This document shows positions 41,747-51,745 of a stretch of DNA of 64,000 nt, piece after piece. Position 1 is the stretch's first letter. The number at the start of each line of letters is the position of its first letter. Source of the DNA: Pseudomonas paraversuta (GTDB lineage: Bacteria; Pseudomonadota; Gammaproteobacteria; Pseudomonadales; Pseudomonadaceae); contig NZ_CAJFCL010000001.1 in NCBI RefSeq assembly GCF_904063065.1, positions 620,001 through 684,000 on the forward strand. Direction: 5' to 3'. Below the pieces are notes generated by a model. The model ran no database searches, was not told where the DNA came from, and was given only the letters and a program-made list of their open reading frames with translations. A program made the translations under genes and the position numbers.

Positions 41747-41960
41747 TCAAGATCGCTGATGATGACGAGAAGCCGACAATTGTCCTACTTCGCCAGATTC
41801 AGAACAACCATTGCTGACTATTGTCTCTATAGTTAAGTTCTCTTGAAGCCCAATTATCAAACATCCATTGACCCAGATATTCGATAGTCGCACCTGTTAG
41901 GGTTTGCCCTGTCGCATGTGTCATGATGCCCGGACCGCAGGTAAGTCGCCCTTCTCCTAT

Positions 41961-43685
41961 ATGAATAGATCCTCCGCGTTGCTCCTCTCTCTCGTCCTTC
42001 TTAGTGGCTGCCAGGCTTTGGCCCCCACGTCACCGGATGATTCATCGCCGGCTGAAGAGGCTACTTCCACTCCGGAAAAACCCACGGTTTATGGCTCGTT
42101 CAGCGAAGAAACGCTGTACAGCCTGCTGAGCGCGGAGCTGGCCGGCCAACGTAATCGTCTGGATATCGCTCTCGACAACTACGTCACCCAGGCGATCAAT
42201 ACGCAAGATCCCGGCATTGCCGAGCGCGCCTTGCGAATTGCCGAGTACCTGGGCGCCGATCAGGCCGCTCTCGATACATCGCTGATCTGGGCTAAAAACG
42301 CGCCGGACGATCTTGAGGCACAACGTGCGGCTGCCATTCAGCTGGCGCGCAATGGTCGTTATGACGACGCCATGGTGTACATGGAGAAAGTCCTGCAGGC
42401 CAAAGGCGATACTCACTTCGACTTTTTGGCCCTGTCGGCTTCAGAAACAGATGCCGATACCCGTGCCGGCCTGCAGAAAAGCTTTGATCGCCTGCTGGTC
42501 AAGCACCCGGACAACGGCCAGCTGATTTTCGGCAAGGCCTTGCTGATGCAACAGGACGGTGACACTGAAGGCGCCCTCAAGTTGCTGGAAAAGAATCCGC
42601 CCCAGGATGGCGAAGTCGCCCCGGTGTTGCTGCGGGCTCGTTTGCTGCAAAGCCTCAATCGCGGTGATGAAGCCCTGCCGCTGCTGAAAAAAAGCATTCG
42701 CCAGTACCCCGATGACAAACGTTTGGGGCTTACATACGCGCGCACCCTGATTGAACAGAACCGCATGGCCGAGGCCAAAACGCAGTTCGCCAGCCTCGCA
42801 GAGCAGTACCCTGAAGACGATGAGCTGCGCTTCTCGCTGGCGCTGATTTCCCTCGAAGGTAAAAACTGGGATGAAGCCCAGGGCTATCTGGAAGAGTTGA
42901 TCGAGCGCGACAGTCATGTCGACTCTGCGCACTTGAACCTGGGTCGCATTGCCGAAGAGCGCAATGACCCACAGGGCGCTCTCGCCGAATATGCCCTGGT
43001 AGGTGCCGGCAATGACTATTTGCCCGCGCAACTGCGTCAGGCCGATATTCTTGTCAGCCACGGCCGCGCAGATGAAGCCTCGAAAAAACTGGCCGCCGCC
43101 CGCGATGCGCAGCCGGACTACGCCATCCAGCTGTACTTGATAGAAGCAGAGACCCTGGCCGCGAACAATCAGACCGATCGGGCCTGGAATGTCCTGCAGC
43201 AGGCACTCAAACAGTATCCCGATGATCTGAACCTGCTGTATTCACGCGCCATGCTGGCCGAGAAGCGCAACGATCTGCAACAGATGGAGCGCGATCTGCG
43301 CGCAATCATCCAGCGCGAACCCGACAATGCCATGGCATTGAACGCGCTGGGTTATACCCTTTCAGATCGAACCACCCGCTATGCCGAAGCCAAAGTGCTG
43401 ATCCAGCAAGCTTACGACTTGAACCCGGACGACCCGGCCGTGCTCGATAGCCTGGGCTGGGTCAATTTCCGCCTGGGTAATCTGGATGAGGCGGAACGTT
43501 TGCTGCGCCAGGCCCTCGAACGCTTCCCGGACCAGGAAGTGGCTGCGCATCTGGGCGAAGTTCTGTGGGCCAATGGCAAACAGCGCGAGGCCAAGCAGAT
43601 CTGGAGCAAGTTCCTTAAAGAAAATCCTGAAAGCCCAATCCTGCGCAAGACCGTGTTGCGCCTGACCGGATCGGAGAGTCTTTAA
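41961..43685 (+). CDS. TPR-repeat lipoprotein
   Basis: A 574 aa lipoprotein: signal peptide and lipobox LLSGC (Cys at residue 17), an acidic linker, then many tetratricopeptide repeats (for example YMEKVLQAKGDTHFDFLALS, ALAEYALVGAGNDYLPAQLR and GWVNFRLGNLDEAERLLRQA). It probably acts as a scaffold on the outer membrane. Always beside lolB in Pseudomonas, so an envelope assembly role is possible but unproven. The ATG at 41961 begins the signal peptide. Confidence 0.93.
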   Translation: MNRSSALLLSLVLLSGCQALAPTSPDDSSPAEEATSTPEKPTVYGSFSEETLYSLLSAELAGQRNRLDIALDNYVTQAINTQDPGIAERALRIAEYLGADQAALDTSLIWAKNAPDDLEAQRAAAIQLARNGRYDDAMVYMEKVLQAKGDTHFDFLALSASETDADTRAGLQKSFDRLLVKHPDNGQLIFGKALLMQQDGDTEGALKLLEKNPPQDGEVAPVLLRARLLQSLNRGDEALPLLKKSIRQYPDDKRLGLTYARTLIEQNRMAEAKTQFASLAEQYPEDDELRFSLALISLEGKNWDEAQGYLEELIERDSHVDSAHLNLGRIAEERNDPQGALAEYALVGAGNDYLPAQLRQADILVSHGRADEASKKLAAARDAQPDYAIQLYLIEAETLAANNQTDRAWNVLQQALKQYPDDLNLLYSRAMLAEKRNDLQQMERDLRAIIQREPDNAMALNALGYTLSDRTTRYAEAKVLIQQAYDLNPDDPAVLDSLGWVNFRLGNLDEAERLLRQALERFPDQEVAAHLGEVLWANGKQREAKQIWSKFLKENPESPILRKTVLRLTGSESL

Positions 43686-43688
43686 ACC

Positions 43689-44315
43689 ATGTTATTTCGT
43701 CATCTGCGTCACCTGATTGTCTTTGGCCTGATTGCCCTCCTCGCCGGCTGTGCGGGTTTTGGCGCCCGTGAATCGGTTGAGGGCCACGGCAGCCCGGCCC
43801 TGTGGTCAGAACATAAACAGCAACTGACCCAACTCGACGGCTGGCAAATCAACGGCAAGGTCGGAATTCGCGCACCAAAGGATTCAGGCAGCGCCACGCT
43901 GTTCTGGCTGCAACGTCAGGACTATTACGATATTCGCCTGTCGGGCCCGCTGGGCCGGGGCGCTGCCCGCCTGACCGGTCGTCCCGGAAAGGTCAGTCTG
44001 GAAGTCGCCAATCAGGGCCGCTATGAAGCGACTTCGCCCGAAGAATTGCTGGGCGAACAGTTGGGCTGGAGCCTGCCGGTATCACATCTGGTGTGGTGGG
44101 TGCGCGGCTTGCCAGCACCCGACAGCAAAAGTCGCGTGACCCTGAATGCCGATAGCCGCCTGGCGAATCTGGAGCAGGATGGCTGGAAAATCGAATATTT
44201 AAGCTACGTCGAACAGAACGGCTTCTGGCTGCCCGAGCGGGTCAAGCTGCATGGCCCGGATCTGGACGTCACCCTAGTGGTTAAAGATTGGCAACCCCGT
44301 CAGTTAGGTCAATGA
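43689..44315 (+). CDS. lolB: Outer-membrane lipoprotein receptor LolB
   Basis: Accepts lipoproteins from LolA and inserts them in the outer membrane. The 208 aa protein is itself a lipoprotein, with lipobox LLAGC (Cys about residue 19). The LolB fold shows in [20 protein letters not shown] and [16 protein letters not shown]. It is 3 bp after the TPR gene and 1 bp before ispE. Confidence 0.96.
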   Translation: MLFRHLRHLIVFGLIALLAGCAGFGARESVEGHGSPALWSEHKQQLTQLDGWQINGKVGIRAPKDSGSATLFWLQRQDYYDIRLSGPLGRGAARLTGRPGKVSLEVANQGRYEATSPEELLGEQLGWSLPVSHLVWWVRGLPAPDSKSRVTLNADSRLANLEQDGWKIEYLSYVEQNGFWLPERVKLHGPDLDVTLVVKDWQPRQLGQ

Positions 44316-44316
44316 C

Positions 44317-45192
44317 ATGCAAAAAGATGCTCTGGTTTTGCCCTCCCCGGCGAAACTGAATTTGATGCTGCACATTCTCGGCCGTCGCGAAGATGGCTAT
44401 CACGAACTGCAAACGCTGTTTCAATTCCTCGACTACGGCGATGAAATGACGTTTTCAGTACGTGATGATGGCGTTATCTGCCTGCACACCGATTTTCCCG
44501 GAGTCCCGCACGATGCAAACCTGATCGTGAAGGCGGCAAAAAAACTTCAGGAACAATCCGGCTGCTCCCTGGGAATAGACATCCGGATCAAAAAAGTCTT
44601 GCCCATGGGCGGCGGCATCGGAGGCGGCAGTTCGAATGCGGCAACCACGTTGCTGGGACTCAATCATCTTTGGCAACTGGACTGGAGCCTCGATCGACTT
44701 GCAGCACTGGGCCTGAGCCTGGGGGCTGACGTCCCGGTTTTCGTACGCGGCCACGCCGCTTTCGCTGAAGGTGTTGGCGAAATTCTTACACCAGTTGATC
44801 CGGAAGAACCCTGGTATTTAGTACTTGTCCCGCAAGTATCTGTAAGTACTGCAGAAATATTTTCAGATCCTTTGTTGACACGTGACTCTTTGCCCATTAA
44901 AGTGCGCCCCGTTCCCAAGGGAAACAGCCGAAACGACTGCGAAGCAGTAGTTAAGGAGCGTTATCCAGAAGTACGTAACGCTTTGAATTTGTTAGGTAAA
45001 TATACCGAAGCAAAATTAACTGGAACTGGAAGTTGTATATTTGGGGCCTTCCCAAACGAAGCAGATGCTGATAAAGTGCTGCACCTTCTGACAGACACCC
45101 TTACAGGGTTTGTAGCAAAAGGAAGCAACGTTTCGATGTTGCATCGCAAGCTACAAGATCTGGCAAAGGAAACGGGTACACGGTACTCGTAG
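44317..45192 (+). CDS. ispE: 4-diphosphocytidyl-2-C-methyl-D-erythritol kinase IspE
   Basis: GHMP kinase (291 aa) of the MEP isoprenoid pathway. The substrate-binding [20 protein letters not shown] is near the N-terminus, the ATP-binding [19 protein letters not shown] at about residues 95-113, and the C-terminal [13 protein letters not shown] is typical. Base use changes sharply inside the gene: by hand count about 57% GC at 44641-44820 but about 44% at 44821-45120, with many TTA, AGT and AAA codons. The protein remains full length. Confidence 0.96.
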   Translation: MQKDALVLPSPAKLNLMLHILGRREDGYHELQTLFQFLDYGDEMTFSVRDDGVICLHTDFPGVPHDANLIVKAAKKLQEQSGCSLGIDIRIKKVLPMGGGIGGGSSNAATTLLGLNHLWQLDWSLDRLAALGLSLGADVPVFVRGHAAFAEGVGEILTPVDPEEPWYLVLVPQVSVSTAEIFSDPLLTRDSLPIKVRPVPKGNSRNDCEAVVKERYPEVRNALNLLGKYTEAKLTGTGSCIFGAFPNEADADKVLHLLTDTLTGFVAKGSNVSMLHRKLQDLAKETGTRYS

Positions 45193-45202
45193 CAACAGAT
45201 AC

Positions 45203-45277
45203 AGGGGCGTCGCCAAGCGGTAAGGCAGCAGGTTTTGATCCTGCCATGCGTTGGTTCGAATCCAGCCGCCCCTGCCA
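45203..45277 (+). tRNA. tRNA-Gln (anticodon TTG)
   Basis: A 75-nt cloverleaf: acceptor arm AGGGGCG (45203-45209) pairs with CGCCCCT (45267-45273), CCA is encoded at 45275-45277, and the T-arm has GGTTCGAATCC. The anticodon loop TTTTGAT reads TTG. It begins 10 bp after ispE and 45 bp before prs, so it is probably processed from that transcript. Confidence 0.97.
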
Positions 45278-45322
45278 TTTCTTATACTCATCCAGGTTAC
45301 CCTCAGCCTTCAGGTACTGCGC

Positions 45323-46264
45323 GTGTCCAAGATGATGGTCTTTACGGGGAACGCTAACCCCGATCTGGCTCGGCGTGTCGTACGTCAGCTGCATATCCCA
45401 CTCGGTGACATCTCTGTCGGAAAATTTTCTGACGGCGAAATTACCGCTGAGATTAATGAAAATGTCCGCGGTAAAGACGTTTTCATCATTCAGCCGACTT
45501 GTGCTCCGACCAACGATAACCTGATGGAACTCGTCGTGATGGCTGATGCCTTCCGCCGCTCCTCAGCTACTCGTATTACTGCTGTTATTCCTTACTTTGG
45601 TTATGCCCGTCAGGATCGCCGTCCGCGTTCCGCACGTGTGGCTATCAGCGCAAAAGTTGTCGCTGACATGCTTACCGTAGTCGGCATCGATCGTGTTCTC
45701 ACGGTTGATTTGCATGCTGACCAGATTCAGGGTTTCTTCGATATTCCTGTAGATAACATCTATGGCTCCCCAGTTCTGGTGGATGACATCGAAGATCAGC
45801 GCTTTGAAAACCTTATGATTGTGTCCCCGGATATCGGCGGCGTCGTGCGTGCACGTGCTGTTGCCAAATCCCTGGGCGTCGATCTGGGTATCATCGACAA
45901 ACGCCGTGAGAAAGCCAATCACTCGGAAGTGATGCATATCATTGGTGATGTCGAAGGGCGTACCTGTATTTTGGTTGATGACATGGTCGATACCGCCGGC
46001 ACTCTGTGCCATGCGGCTAAAGCCTTGAAAGAGCATGGCGCTTCCAAAGTGTTCGCCTACTGCACACACCCTGTGCTGTCGGGTCGGGCAATTGAGAATA
46101 TCGAAAATTCCATGCTGGATGAGCTGGTGGTGACTAACACCATTCCGCTGTCCGCTGCCGCACAAGCCTGTACGCGTATCCGTCAACTGGATATCGCACC
46201 GGTTGTGGCTGAAGCGGTTCGCCGCATCAGCAACGAAGAATCGATCAGTGCGATGTTCCGATAA
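45323..46264 (+). CDS. prs: Ribose-phosphate pyrophosphokinase
   Basis: Makes PRPP from ribose-5-phosphate and ATP; supplies hpt and upp in this window as well as de novo nucleotide synthesis. The 313 aa protein uses a GTG start giving [39 protein letters not shown] and the PRPP loop [17 protein letters not shown] are diagnostic. It ends at a strong terminator. Confidence 0.97.
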   Translation: MSKMMVFTGNANPDLARRVVRQLHIPLGDISVGKFSDGEITAEINENVRGKDVFIIQPTCAPTNDNLMELVVMADAFRRSSATRITAVIPYFGYARQDRRPRSARVAISAKVVADMLTVVGIDRVLTVDLHADQIQGFFDIPVDNIYGSPVLVDDIEDQRFENLMIVSPDIGGVVRARAVAKSLGVDLGIIDKRREKANHSEVMHIIGDVEGRTCILVDDMVDTAGTLCHAAKALKEHGASKVFAYCTHPVLSGRAIENIENSMLDELVVTNTIPLSAAAQACTRIRQLDIAPVVAEAVRRISNEESISAMFR

Positions 46265-46302
46265 GGTCCCTGCCCTTCTCTGACGTCCCGCTGACGAAAA
46301 GC

Positions 46303-46339
46303 GCCCCGCCCCAGCAGCCTGTTGGGGCGGGGCTTTTTT
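46303..46339 (+). terminator. Rho-independent terminator of prs
   Basis: GCCCCGCCCCA (46303-46313) pairs perfectly with TGGGGCGGGGC (46323-46333) and is followed by six T residues. Confidence 0.95.
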
Positions 46340-46404
46340 GCCCATACCGTCCATAGCGCTGGTCGCAAACGCTAGGCCGGATGTGGTTATTTTGGAGATA
46401 CAAC

Positions 46405-46995
46405 ATGAACGATTTTACTCTGAATGCTGAAGTGCGTTCCGACCTGGGGAAAGGTGCGAGCCGCCGCCTGCGTCGTCTCGCAAGCCTGGTTCCAGCTGTA
46501 GTTTACGGTGGTGAAAAAGCCCCTGAATCCATCAGCATGCTGGCTAAAGAAGTTGCCAAACTGCTCGAAAACGAAGCTGCTTACAGCCACGTTATCGAAC
46601 TGACCGTTGGCGGCGTCAAGCAAAACGTAATCATCAAAGCTCTGCAGCGTCACCCGGCTAAAGGCCACGTGATGCACGCTGACTTCGTACGCGTTATTGC
46701 TGGTCAGAAGCTGACTGCAATCGTACCGGTTCACTTCATCGGTGAAGCTGCTCCGATCAAGAAAGGCGGCGAGATCTCGCACGTTGTTGCTGAAATCGAA
46801 GTTAGCTGCCTGCCAAAAGACCTGCCTGAATTCATCGAAGTTGACCTGGCTAACGCCGAAGTCGGCTCGATCATTCACCTGTCTGACATCACCGCCCCTA
46901 AAGGCGTTGAGTTCGTAGCTCTGGCTCACGGTAACGACCTGGCAGTAGCCAACGTTCACGCGCCACGCGTTGCACCAGAAGCAGACGCAGAGTAA
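46405..46995 (+). CDS. rplY: 50S ribosomal protein L25 (CTC form)
   Basis: 5S rRNA-binding ribosomal protein; the 196 aa length shows the N-terminal L25 domain plus a C-terminal TL5/CTC domain (from about residue 95, [20 protein letters not shown]). The start [20 protein letters not shown] is typical. Codon use is of the highly expressed type. Between the prs terminator and the large inverted repeat before pth. Confidence 0.97.
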   Translation: MNDFTLNAEVRSDLGKGASRRLRRLASLVPAVVYGGEKAPESISMLAKEVAKLLENEAAYSHVIELTVGGVKQNVIIKALQRHPAKGHVMHADFVRVIAGQKLTAIVPVHFIGEAAPIKKGGEISHVVAEIEVSCLPKDLPEFIEVDLANAEVGSIIHLSDITAPKGVEFVALAHGNDLAVANVHAPRVAPEADAE

Positions 46996-47011
46996 TTCAT
47001 TACTCTGTCGT

Positions 47012-47145
47012 TGGAGTTATGAGAAACATCGCGAGCTAACACGCAGCGAGTAAAGCGGACAAGATCGCGAAGTTTACTCATGTAAACCCGCTTTTTTGTC
47101 CGCTTTCGCCGCTAACTGTCAGTGGCGATGTTATCCACAACTCCA
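47012..47145 (+). repeat. Large nested inverted repeat between rplY and pth
   Basis: Four nested arms share one centre. The outer arm is TGGAGTT (47012-47018) with AACTCCA (47139-47145). Next is AACATCGC (47025-47032) with GCGATGTT (47125-47132). Then AAAGCGGACAA (47052-47062) pairs with TTGTCCGCTTT (47096-47106). The inner arm is GTTTAC (47072-47077) with GTAAAC (47082-47087) around TCAT. A T6 run at 47092-47097 after the inner hairpin could end the rplY transcript. As RNA it would fold into a rod of about 134 nt just before the pth GTG. Confidence 0.8.
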
Positions 47146-47161
47146 TAGAAGGGCCCTTGTC

Positions 47162-47746
47162 GTGACCGCCATAAAACTGATCGTTGGCCTGGGAAATCCA
47201 GGCACCGAATACGAACAGACCCGGCATAACGCAGGGGCCCTTTTTGTTGAGCGTCTCGCGTCGGCAAACGGGGTCAACCTCGTTGCGGACCGCAAGTATT
47301 TTGGCCTGACCGGGCGTTTCAGCCACCAGGGTCAGGATGTTCGTCTGTTGATTCCCACCACCTATATGAACCGAAGCGGCCAGGCCGTTGCGGCGCTTGC
47401 CGGTTTCTACCGCATTGCGCCTGAATCCATATTGGTGGCCCACGACGAACTCGATCTCCCACCCGGCGTTGCCAAGCTCAAACTGGGCGGCGGCCATGGA
47501 GGTCATAACGGACTGCGCGACATCATTGCGCAACTGGGAAACAACAATAATTTCTACCGTCTGCGGCTCGGCATTGGCCACCCAGGCGTCGCCAGCATGG
47601 TGTCCAATTTTGTTCTGGGTCGAGCGCCTCGCGCCGAACAGGAAAAACTGGACGCCAGCATCGATTTTGCCCTCGGCGTGCTGCCGGATATCCTCGCCGG
47701 GGAATGGAACCGTGCGATGAAAAACCTGCACAGCCAGAAGGCCTGA
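47162..47746 (+). CDS. pth: Peptidyl-tRNA hydrolase
   Basis: Frees tRNA from peptidyl-tRNAs dropped by ribosomes. The 194 aa protein uses a GTG start ([20 protein letters not shown]). The catalytic His is in TRHNAG (about residue 20), and [12 protein letters not shown] and [10 protein letters not shown] are the substrate-binding segments. ychF starts 23 bp after its stop codon. Confidence 0.97.
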   Translation: MTAIKLIVGLGNPGTEYEQTRHNAGALFVERLASANGVNLVADRKYFGLTGRFSHQGQDVRLLIPTTYMNRSGQAVAALAGFYRIAPESILVAHDELDLPPGVAKLKLGGGHGGHNGLRDIIAQLGNNNNFYRLRLGIGHPGVASMVSNFVLGRAPRAEQEKLDASIDFALGVLPDILAGEWNRAMKNLHSQKA

Positions 47747-47769
47747 CTCTTTATCCGAGGGGAAACACC

Positions 47770-48870
47770 ATGGGATTTAACTGCGGCATCGTCGGCTTGC
47801 CTAACGTCGGCAAGTCCACCCTGTTCAACGCCCTGACCAAGTCTGGTATTGCGGCCGAGAACTTCCCCTTCTGCACGATCGAACCGAACACCGGTATCGT
47901 GCCGATGCCCGACCCACGCCTGGAGGCACTGGCTGCCATCGTCAAACCCCAGCGCGTACTGCCCACCACCATGGAGTTCGTCGATATCGCAGGCCTGGTG
48001 GCCGGCGCGTCGAAAGGCGAAGGCCTGGGCAACAAGTTTTTGGCCAACATCCGTGAAACCGATGCCATCGCTCACGTAGTCCGCTGTTTTGAAGACGAAA
48101 ACGTGATCCACGTTTCCAACAGCGTTGACCCCAAGCGCGACATCGAAATCATCGACCTTGAGCTGATCTTCGCCGACCTCGACAGCTGCGAAAAGCAACT
48201 GCAGAAAGTCGCGCGCAACGCCAAAGGCGGTGACAAGGACGCAGTCGCTCAAAAAGCCCTGCTGGAGCAGCTGATTGCCCACTTCACCCTGGGCAAGCCG
48301 GCACGCAGCCTGATCAAGAACATGGACGCCGATGAGAAACAAATCATCAAAGGCTTCCACCTTCTGACCACCAAGCCGGTGATGTACATCGCCAACGTGG
48401 CTGAAGACGGCTTCGAAAACAACCCGTTGCTCGACGTAGTGCTGGCCATTGCCGAAGAAGAAGGCGCGATCGTGGTTCCGGTCTGCAACAAGATCGAAGC
48501 CGAGATTGCCGAGCTCGATGACGGCGAAGAAAAGGACATGTTCCTTGAAGCCCTGGGTCTTGAAGAGCCGGGCCTGAACCGCGTGATCCGTGCCGGTTAC
48601 GAAATGCTTAACCTGCAAACCTACTTCACTGCCGGTGTACAGGAAGTACGCGCCTGGACCGTGAAAGTGGGCGCTACCGCTCCGCAGGCTGCCGGCGTGA
48701 TCCATACCGACTTCGAAAAAGGCTTCATCCGTGCCGAAGTCATCGCCTACGACGACTTCATCAAGTTCAACGGTGAAGCCGGTGCGAAAGAAGCCGGTAA
48801 ATGGCGTCTGGAAGGCAAGGAATACATCGTTAAAGACGGCGACGTATTGCACTTCCGCTTCAACGTGTAA
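47770..48870 (+). CDS. ychF: Redox-regulated ATPase YchF (OLA1 family)
   Basis: Obg-like P-loop protein (366 aa) that hydrolyses ATP in preference to GTP and binds ribosomes; in E. coli it tunes leaderless-mRNA translation and oxidative-stress response. The P-loop [14 protein letters not shown] is at residues 8-21 and the C-terminal TGS domain ends with FRFNV. Followed by a strong terminator. Confidence 0.97.
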   Translation: MGFNCGIVGLPNVGKSTLFNALTKSGIAAENFPFCTIEPNTGIVPMPDPRLEALAAIVKPQRVLPTTMEFVDIAGLVAGASKGEGLGNKFLANIRETDAIAHVVRCFEDENVIHVSNSVDPKRDIEIIDLELIFADLDSCEKQLQKVARNAKGGDKDAVAQKALLEQLIAHFTLGKPARSLIKNMDADEKQIIKGFHLLTTKPVMYIANVAEDGFENNPLLDVVLAIAEEEGAIVVPVCNKIEAEIAELDDGEEKDMFLEALGLEEPGLNRVIRAGYEMLNLQTYFTAGVQEVRAWTVKVGATAPQAAGVIHTDFEKGFIRAEVIAYDDFIKFNGEAGAKEAGKWRLEGKEYIVKDGDVLHFRFNV

Positions 48871-48890
48871 AACACCACACGTATAAAAAA

Positions 48891-48915
48891 ACCGCGCCCA
48901 GGCGCGGTTTTTTTT
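48891..48915 (+). terminator. Rho-independent terminator of pth-ychF
   Basis: ACCGCGCC and GGCGCGGT (48891-48898, 48901-48908) form a tight stem followed by a run of T residues to 48915. Confidence 0.93.
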
Positions 48916-49006
48916 GGTCCCGGGTTTGTTCAGGCGCCCTCCCGCACTCTGCCGGGCAGTAAGGGTCTATGGTTAATGCCATCCTTCACCAAGATCGGGA
49001 GCATCG

Positions 49007-50080
49007 ATGATCCCCAGTGCCAAATCCCTCAGTAACTATGCAGACTCCATTGCAGACAAAGTCAAAACACGTTGGGCCTCAGGTTGGCGCGACGCTCTGG
49101 CATCGGCCATCGCGGCTGCACTGGCCTGGATTCTCGCCAAATATTTCTTTGGCCATGTGCACCCGGTGTTTGCCGCCATCAGCGCCGTCGTCTGCCTGGC
49201 CCCCGGCCTGCCCAGCCATGGCAAGCAAGCCTTGGGTTTGATGCTGGGGGTAGCCACAGGGATTATCGTGGGCGAGGCCGCCTTGTGGCTGCCGGACTCC
49301 TACCCCTTGCTGCGAATCGGCTTTGCCACGTTCTTTGCTATCGCCATTGCAGCCCTTTACGGCCAGGGCCCCGTGGTGCCGATTCAAGCCGGGGTCTCTG
49401 CAGTATTGATGCTGGCCGTCGGCCCTGAAAGCGCAGGCTTTGTGCGCATGCTGGATGTGGTGGTCGGGGCGTCCGTGGGCTTGATCTTCAGCCAGATATT
49501 GCTTACGCCCAACCCCATCGGAATCATTGATAGCTCGGCAAAAGACCTGCTGGAAAAACTCGCCTCGGGCTTCAGCAAAAGTCTTCAGGCCCTCGAAGCA
49601 AAGGACGCGGCCAAGGCTCAAAGTGCGGTGCAGATCTTCTCTCGCGCTCACGACAGCCTGATTGCCCTGGAAAACGGTATCAGCATGGCTCGCAACACCG
49701 CGCGCTGGACGCTGCGCGGGCGCTTTGTATCCCGTGAGGTAAAGGACATTGCCGGGCGTTACGAACGTCACGCCGTGCGCCTGTACGCCAGCTCCCTGCT
49801 GTTCGCCGAAGCCTTTGCCGATGCCTTGCGCAAGGAGCAAGGGCCACCACCGGCCTCACTGCATGAACGGCTGAGCAACGTCGCCGCAGGATGTGCATCC
49901 ATCGCCAGGGATGATGAGCGGCCAGAGTTGGTGGCGGTGTCCAAAGATCAGCTGGCCGATGCGGTTTCCGCACCGTGGCAACTGTGCTTACAGCACATGA
50001 GCACCGTTGAAAGTGCCCTGCTGACGTTTGGCTTTACCACGCAAACAGACGAAAAAAGGGTCATCGAAAATACTCGATGA
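49007..50080 (+). CDS. FUSC-family (aromatic acid exporter-like) membrane protein
   Basis: A 357 aa protein with an N-terminal half of about five or six helices (residues 25-170, e.g. ALASAIAAALAWILAKYFFG) and a soluble helical C-terminal half, as in FUSC/ArAE-type proteins such as AaeB or YqjA-like exporters. The substrate is unknown; family members export p-hydroxybenzoate or related acids. The ATG at 49007 has GGGAG 6 bp upstream. Convergent with the MFS gene. Confidence 0.85.
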   Translation: MIPSAKSLSNYADSIADKVKTRWASGWRDALASAIAAALAWILAKYFFGHVHPVFAAISAVVCLAPGLPSHGKQALGLMLGVATGIIVGEAALWLPDSYPLLRIGFATFFAIAIAALYGQGPVVPIQAGVSAVLMLAVGPESAGFVRMLDVVVGASVGLIFSQILLTPNPIGIIDSSAKDLLEKLASGFSKSLQALEAKDAAKAQSAVQIFSRAHDSLIALENGISMARNTARWTLRGRFVSREVKDIAGRYERHAVRLYASSLLFAEAFADALRKEQGPPPASLHERLSNVAAGCASIARDDERPELVAVSKDQLADAVSAPWQLCLQHMSTVESALLTFGFTTQTDEKRVIENTR

Positions 50081-50097
50081 CCCCTGGCTGCCGCTGA

Positions 50098-51315
50098 TCA
50101 AACTTTTTTGGTTCGCGGCAGCAGGATCGCCAGCACTCCGAACAGCGGCAGGTATGAACACAGCGTGTAAACGTATTCGATGCCGTGAATGTCAGCCAGA
50201 TGGCCGAGCAATGCCGCACCAATGCCGCCAAAGCCGAACATCAGGCCGAAGAAGATGCCGGCGATCATCCCCACGTTGCCCGGCACCAGTTCCTGCGCGT
50301 ACACCACAATGGCTGAAAAGGCCGAAGCCAGAATAAAGCCGATAATGACGCTCAGGACGCTGGTCCAGAACAGGTCGGCATAGGGCAGCAGCAAGGTGAA
50401 CGGCGCCACACCCAGAATCGAGAACCAGATCACCGCCTTGCGGCCGATCTTGTCACCAATGGGGCCGCCAAAGAACGTACCCGCCGCAACCGCTCCGAGA
50501 AACAGGAACAAATACATCTGCGAGTTGGCAATCGATACGCCGAACTTTTCAATCAGGAAGAAGGTGTAATAGCTGGTCAGGCTCGCCATGTAGAAGTACT
50601 TGGAGAACACCAGCAGCCCCAATACCACCAGCGCACCGATGACACGCTGCTTTGACAGGCCGTGGGTGGCCTTCTGACCGGCTTTGAGCTTGAACAGGTT
50701 CAAGTGATTGCGGTACCAGCGACTGATAACGTACAGCAGCCCTACGGCGAACAGCGCAAACAGGCCGAACCAGGCCACATTGCCCTGGCCAAAAGGAATG
50801 ATGATCGCCGCCGCCAGCAGCGGACCGAAGGCAGAGCCGGCATTACCGCCGACCTGAAAAGTCGATTGCGCCAGACCATAACGCCCACCTGATGCCAGTC
50901 GCGCTACCCGGGAAGCTTCGGGGTGGAAGGTTGACGAACCGACACCCACCAAAGCCGCTGCGACCAGGATCAGCGGAAAACTGCCAACCTGGGACAGCAT
51001 CAAAATCCCGATCAGGGTGCACACCATGCCCGCGGGTAACAGCAGCGGATTGGGATGACGGTCGGTGTAATAACCGACCCAGGGCTGCAACAGCGAAGCG
51101 GTGAGCTGGAACGTCAGGGTAATCAGACCGATCTGGGTAAATGTCAGGTCATATTTGGCCTTGAGCATCGGGTAGATCGACGGCAGTACCGCCTGGATCA
51201 GGTCATTGATCAGATGCGCCAGCGCCACGGCACCGATGATGCGCATGACTAAGGGGCTGGATTGCGGGACAGAGGGGGACTCGGTTGTTTTTGTTTGAGC
51301 GTTGCTAAGGGACAT
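50098..51315 (-). CDS. MFS transporter, fosmidomycin-resistance (Fsr) type
   Basis: A 12-helix major facilitator protein (405 aa). The family start ALAHLINDLIQAVLPSIYPM, then LTFTQIGLITLTFQLTASLL and QPWVGYYTDRHPNP, is typical of Fsr, which exports fosmidomycin and related compounds in E. coli. The substrate here is inferred from family only. It lies between ychF and tRNA-Met, which I recall as adjacent in P. aeruginosa, so this FUSC-MFS pair looks like an insertion. Confidence 0.88.
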   Translation of the reverse strand: MSLSNAQTKTTESPSVPQSSPLVMRIIGAVALAHLINDLIQAVLPSIYPMLKAKYDLTFTQIGLITLTFQLTASLLQPWVGYYTDRHPNPLLLPAGMVCTLIGILMLSQVGSFPLILVAAALVGVGSSTFHPEASRVARLASGGRYGLAQSTFQVGGNAGSAFGPLLAAAIIIPFGQGNVAWFGLFALFAVGLLYVISRWYRNHLNLFKLKAGQKATHGLSKQRVIGALVVLGLLVFSKYFYMASLTSYYTFFLIEKFGVSIANSQMYLFLFLGAVAAGTFFGGPIGDKIGRKAVIWFSILGVAPFTLLLPYADLFWTSVLSVIIGFILASAFSAIVVYAQELVPGNVGMIAGIFFGLMFGFGGIGAALLGHLADIHGIEYVYTLCSYLPLFGVLAILLPRTKKV

Positions 51316-51486
51316 TTTAGTTTCCGGACAACAGGTGAATGTGCACTTGCAGGTGCGTCAATGTGCCATTTTTTTACAGAAGATTTCCATTCCAGGCATG
51401 AAATCCTTAAGCAATTGATAGCACAGAGAAAAATTTCAGATATTTGCTTGACACATGTCCAGTACGAGGGAATAATGCGCGCCATT

Positions 51487-51563
51487 GGCTACATAGCTCA
51501 GTTGGTTAGAGCATAGCATTCATAATGCTGGGGTCCGGGGTTCAAGTCCCTGTGTAGCCACCA
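51487..51563 (+). tRNA. tRNA-Met (elongator type, anticodon CAT)
   Basis: A 77-nt cloverleaf: acceptor GGCTACA (51487-51493) pairs with TGTAGCC (51553-51559), discriminator A, encoded CCA at 51561-51563. The anticodon stem-loop GCATTCATAATGC reads CAT, and the fully paired acceptor start fits elongator rather than initiator tRNA. Confidence 0.95.
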
Positions 51564-51607
51564 AACACCGGTTCAGGCTCATCGCAAGATGAAATCGAAC
51601 CAACAAG

Positions 51608-51632
51608 AAGCCCGCCTAGTGCGGGCTTTCTT
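51608..51632 (+). terminator. Terminator after tRNA-Met
   Basis: AGCCCGC (51609-51615) pairs with GCGGGCT (51621-51627) around CTAGT, followed by a T-rich tail TTCTTGT. Confidence 0.85.
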
Positions 51633-51745
51633 GTGTCTGGGGTATTGGTTTTGCCCTCGCTCTTGCAAACCGGAAAACGCCACGCCTGCTGCCCTTTCGG
51701 CACCATCATCCACAGCACTGAAGTGGCTGGCCTGAAATTCCAGCA

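Noticed and set aside
47554..48852. 432-codon minus-strand frame opposite ychF
   Set aside because: Antisense shadow of ychF; its Val/Asp/Phe-rich text has no domain pattern.
51487..51563. tRNA-Met as an attachment site of an integrated island
   Set aside because: No integrase gene and no repeat of the tRNA 3' end found within the window, so only the tRNA itself is annotated.
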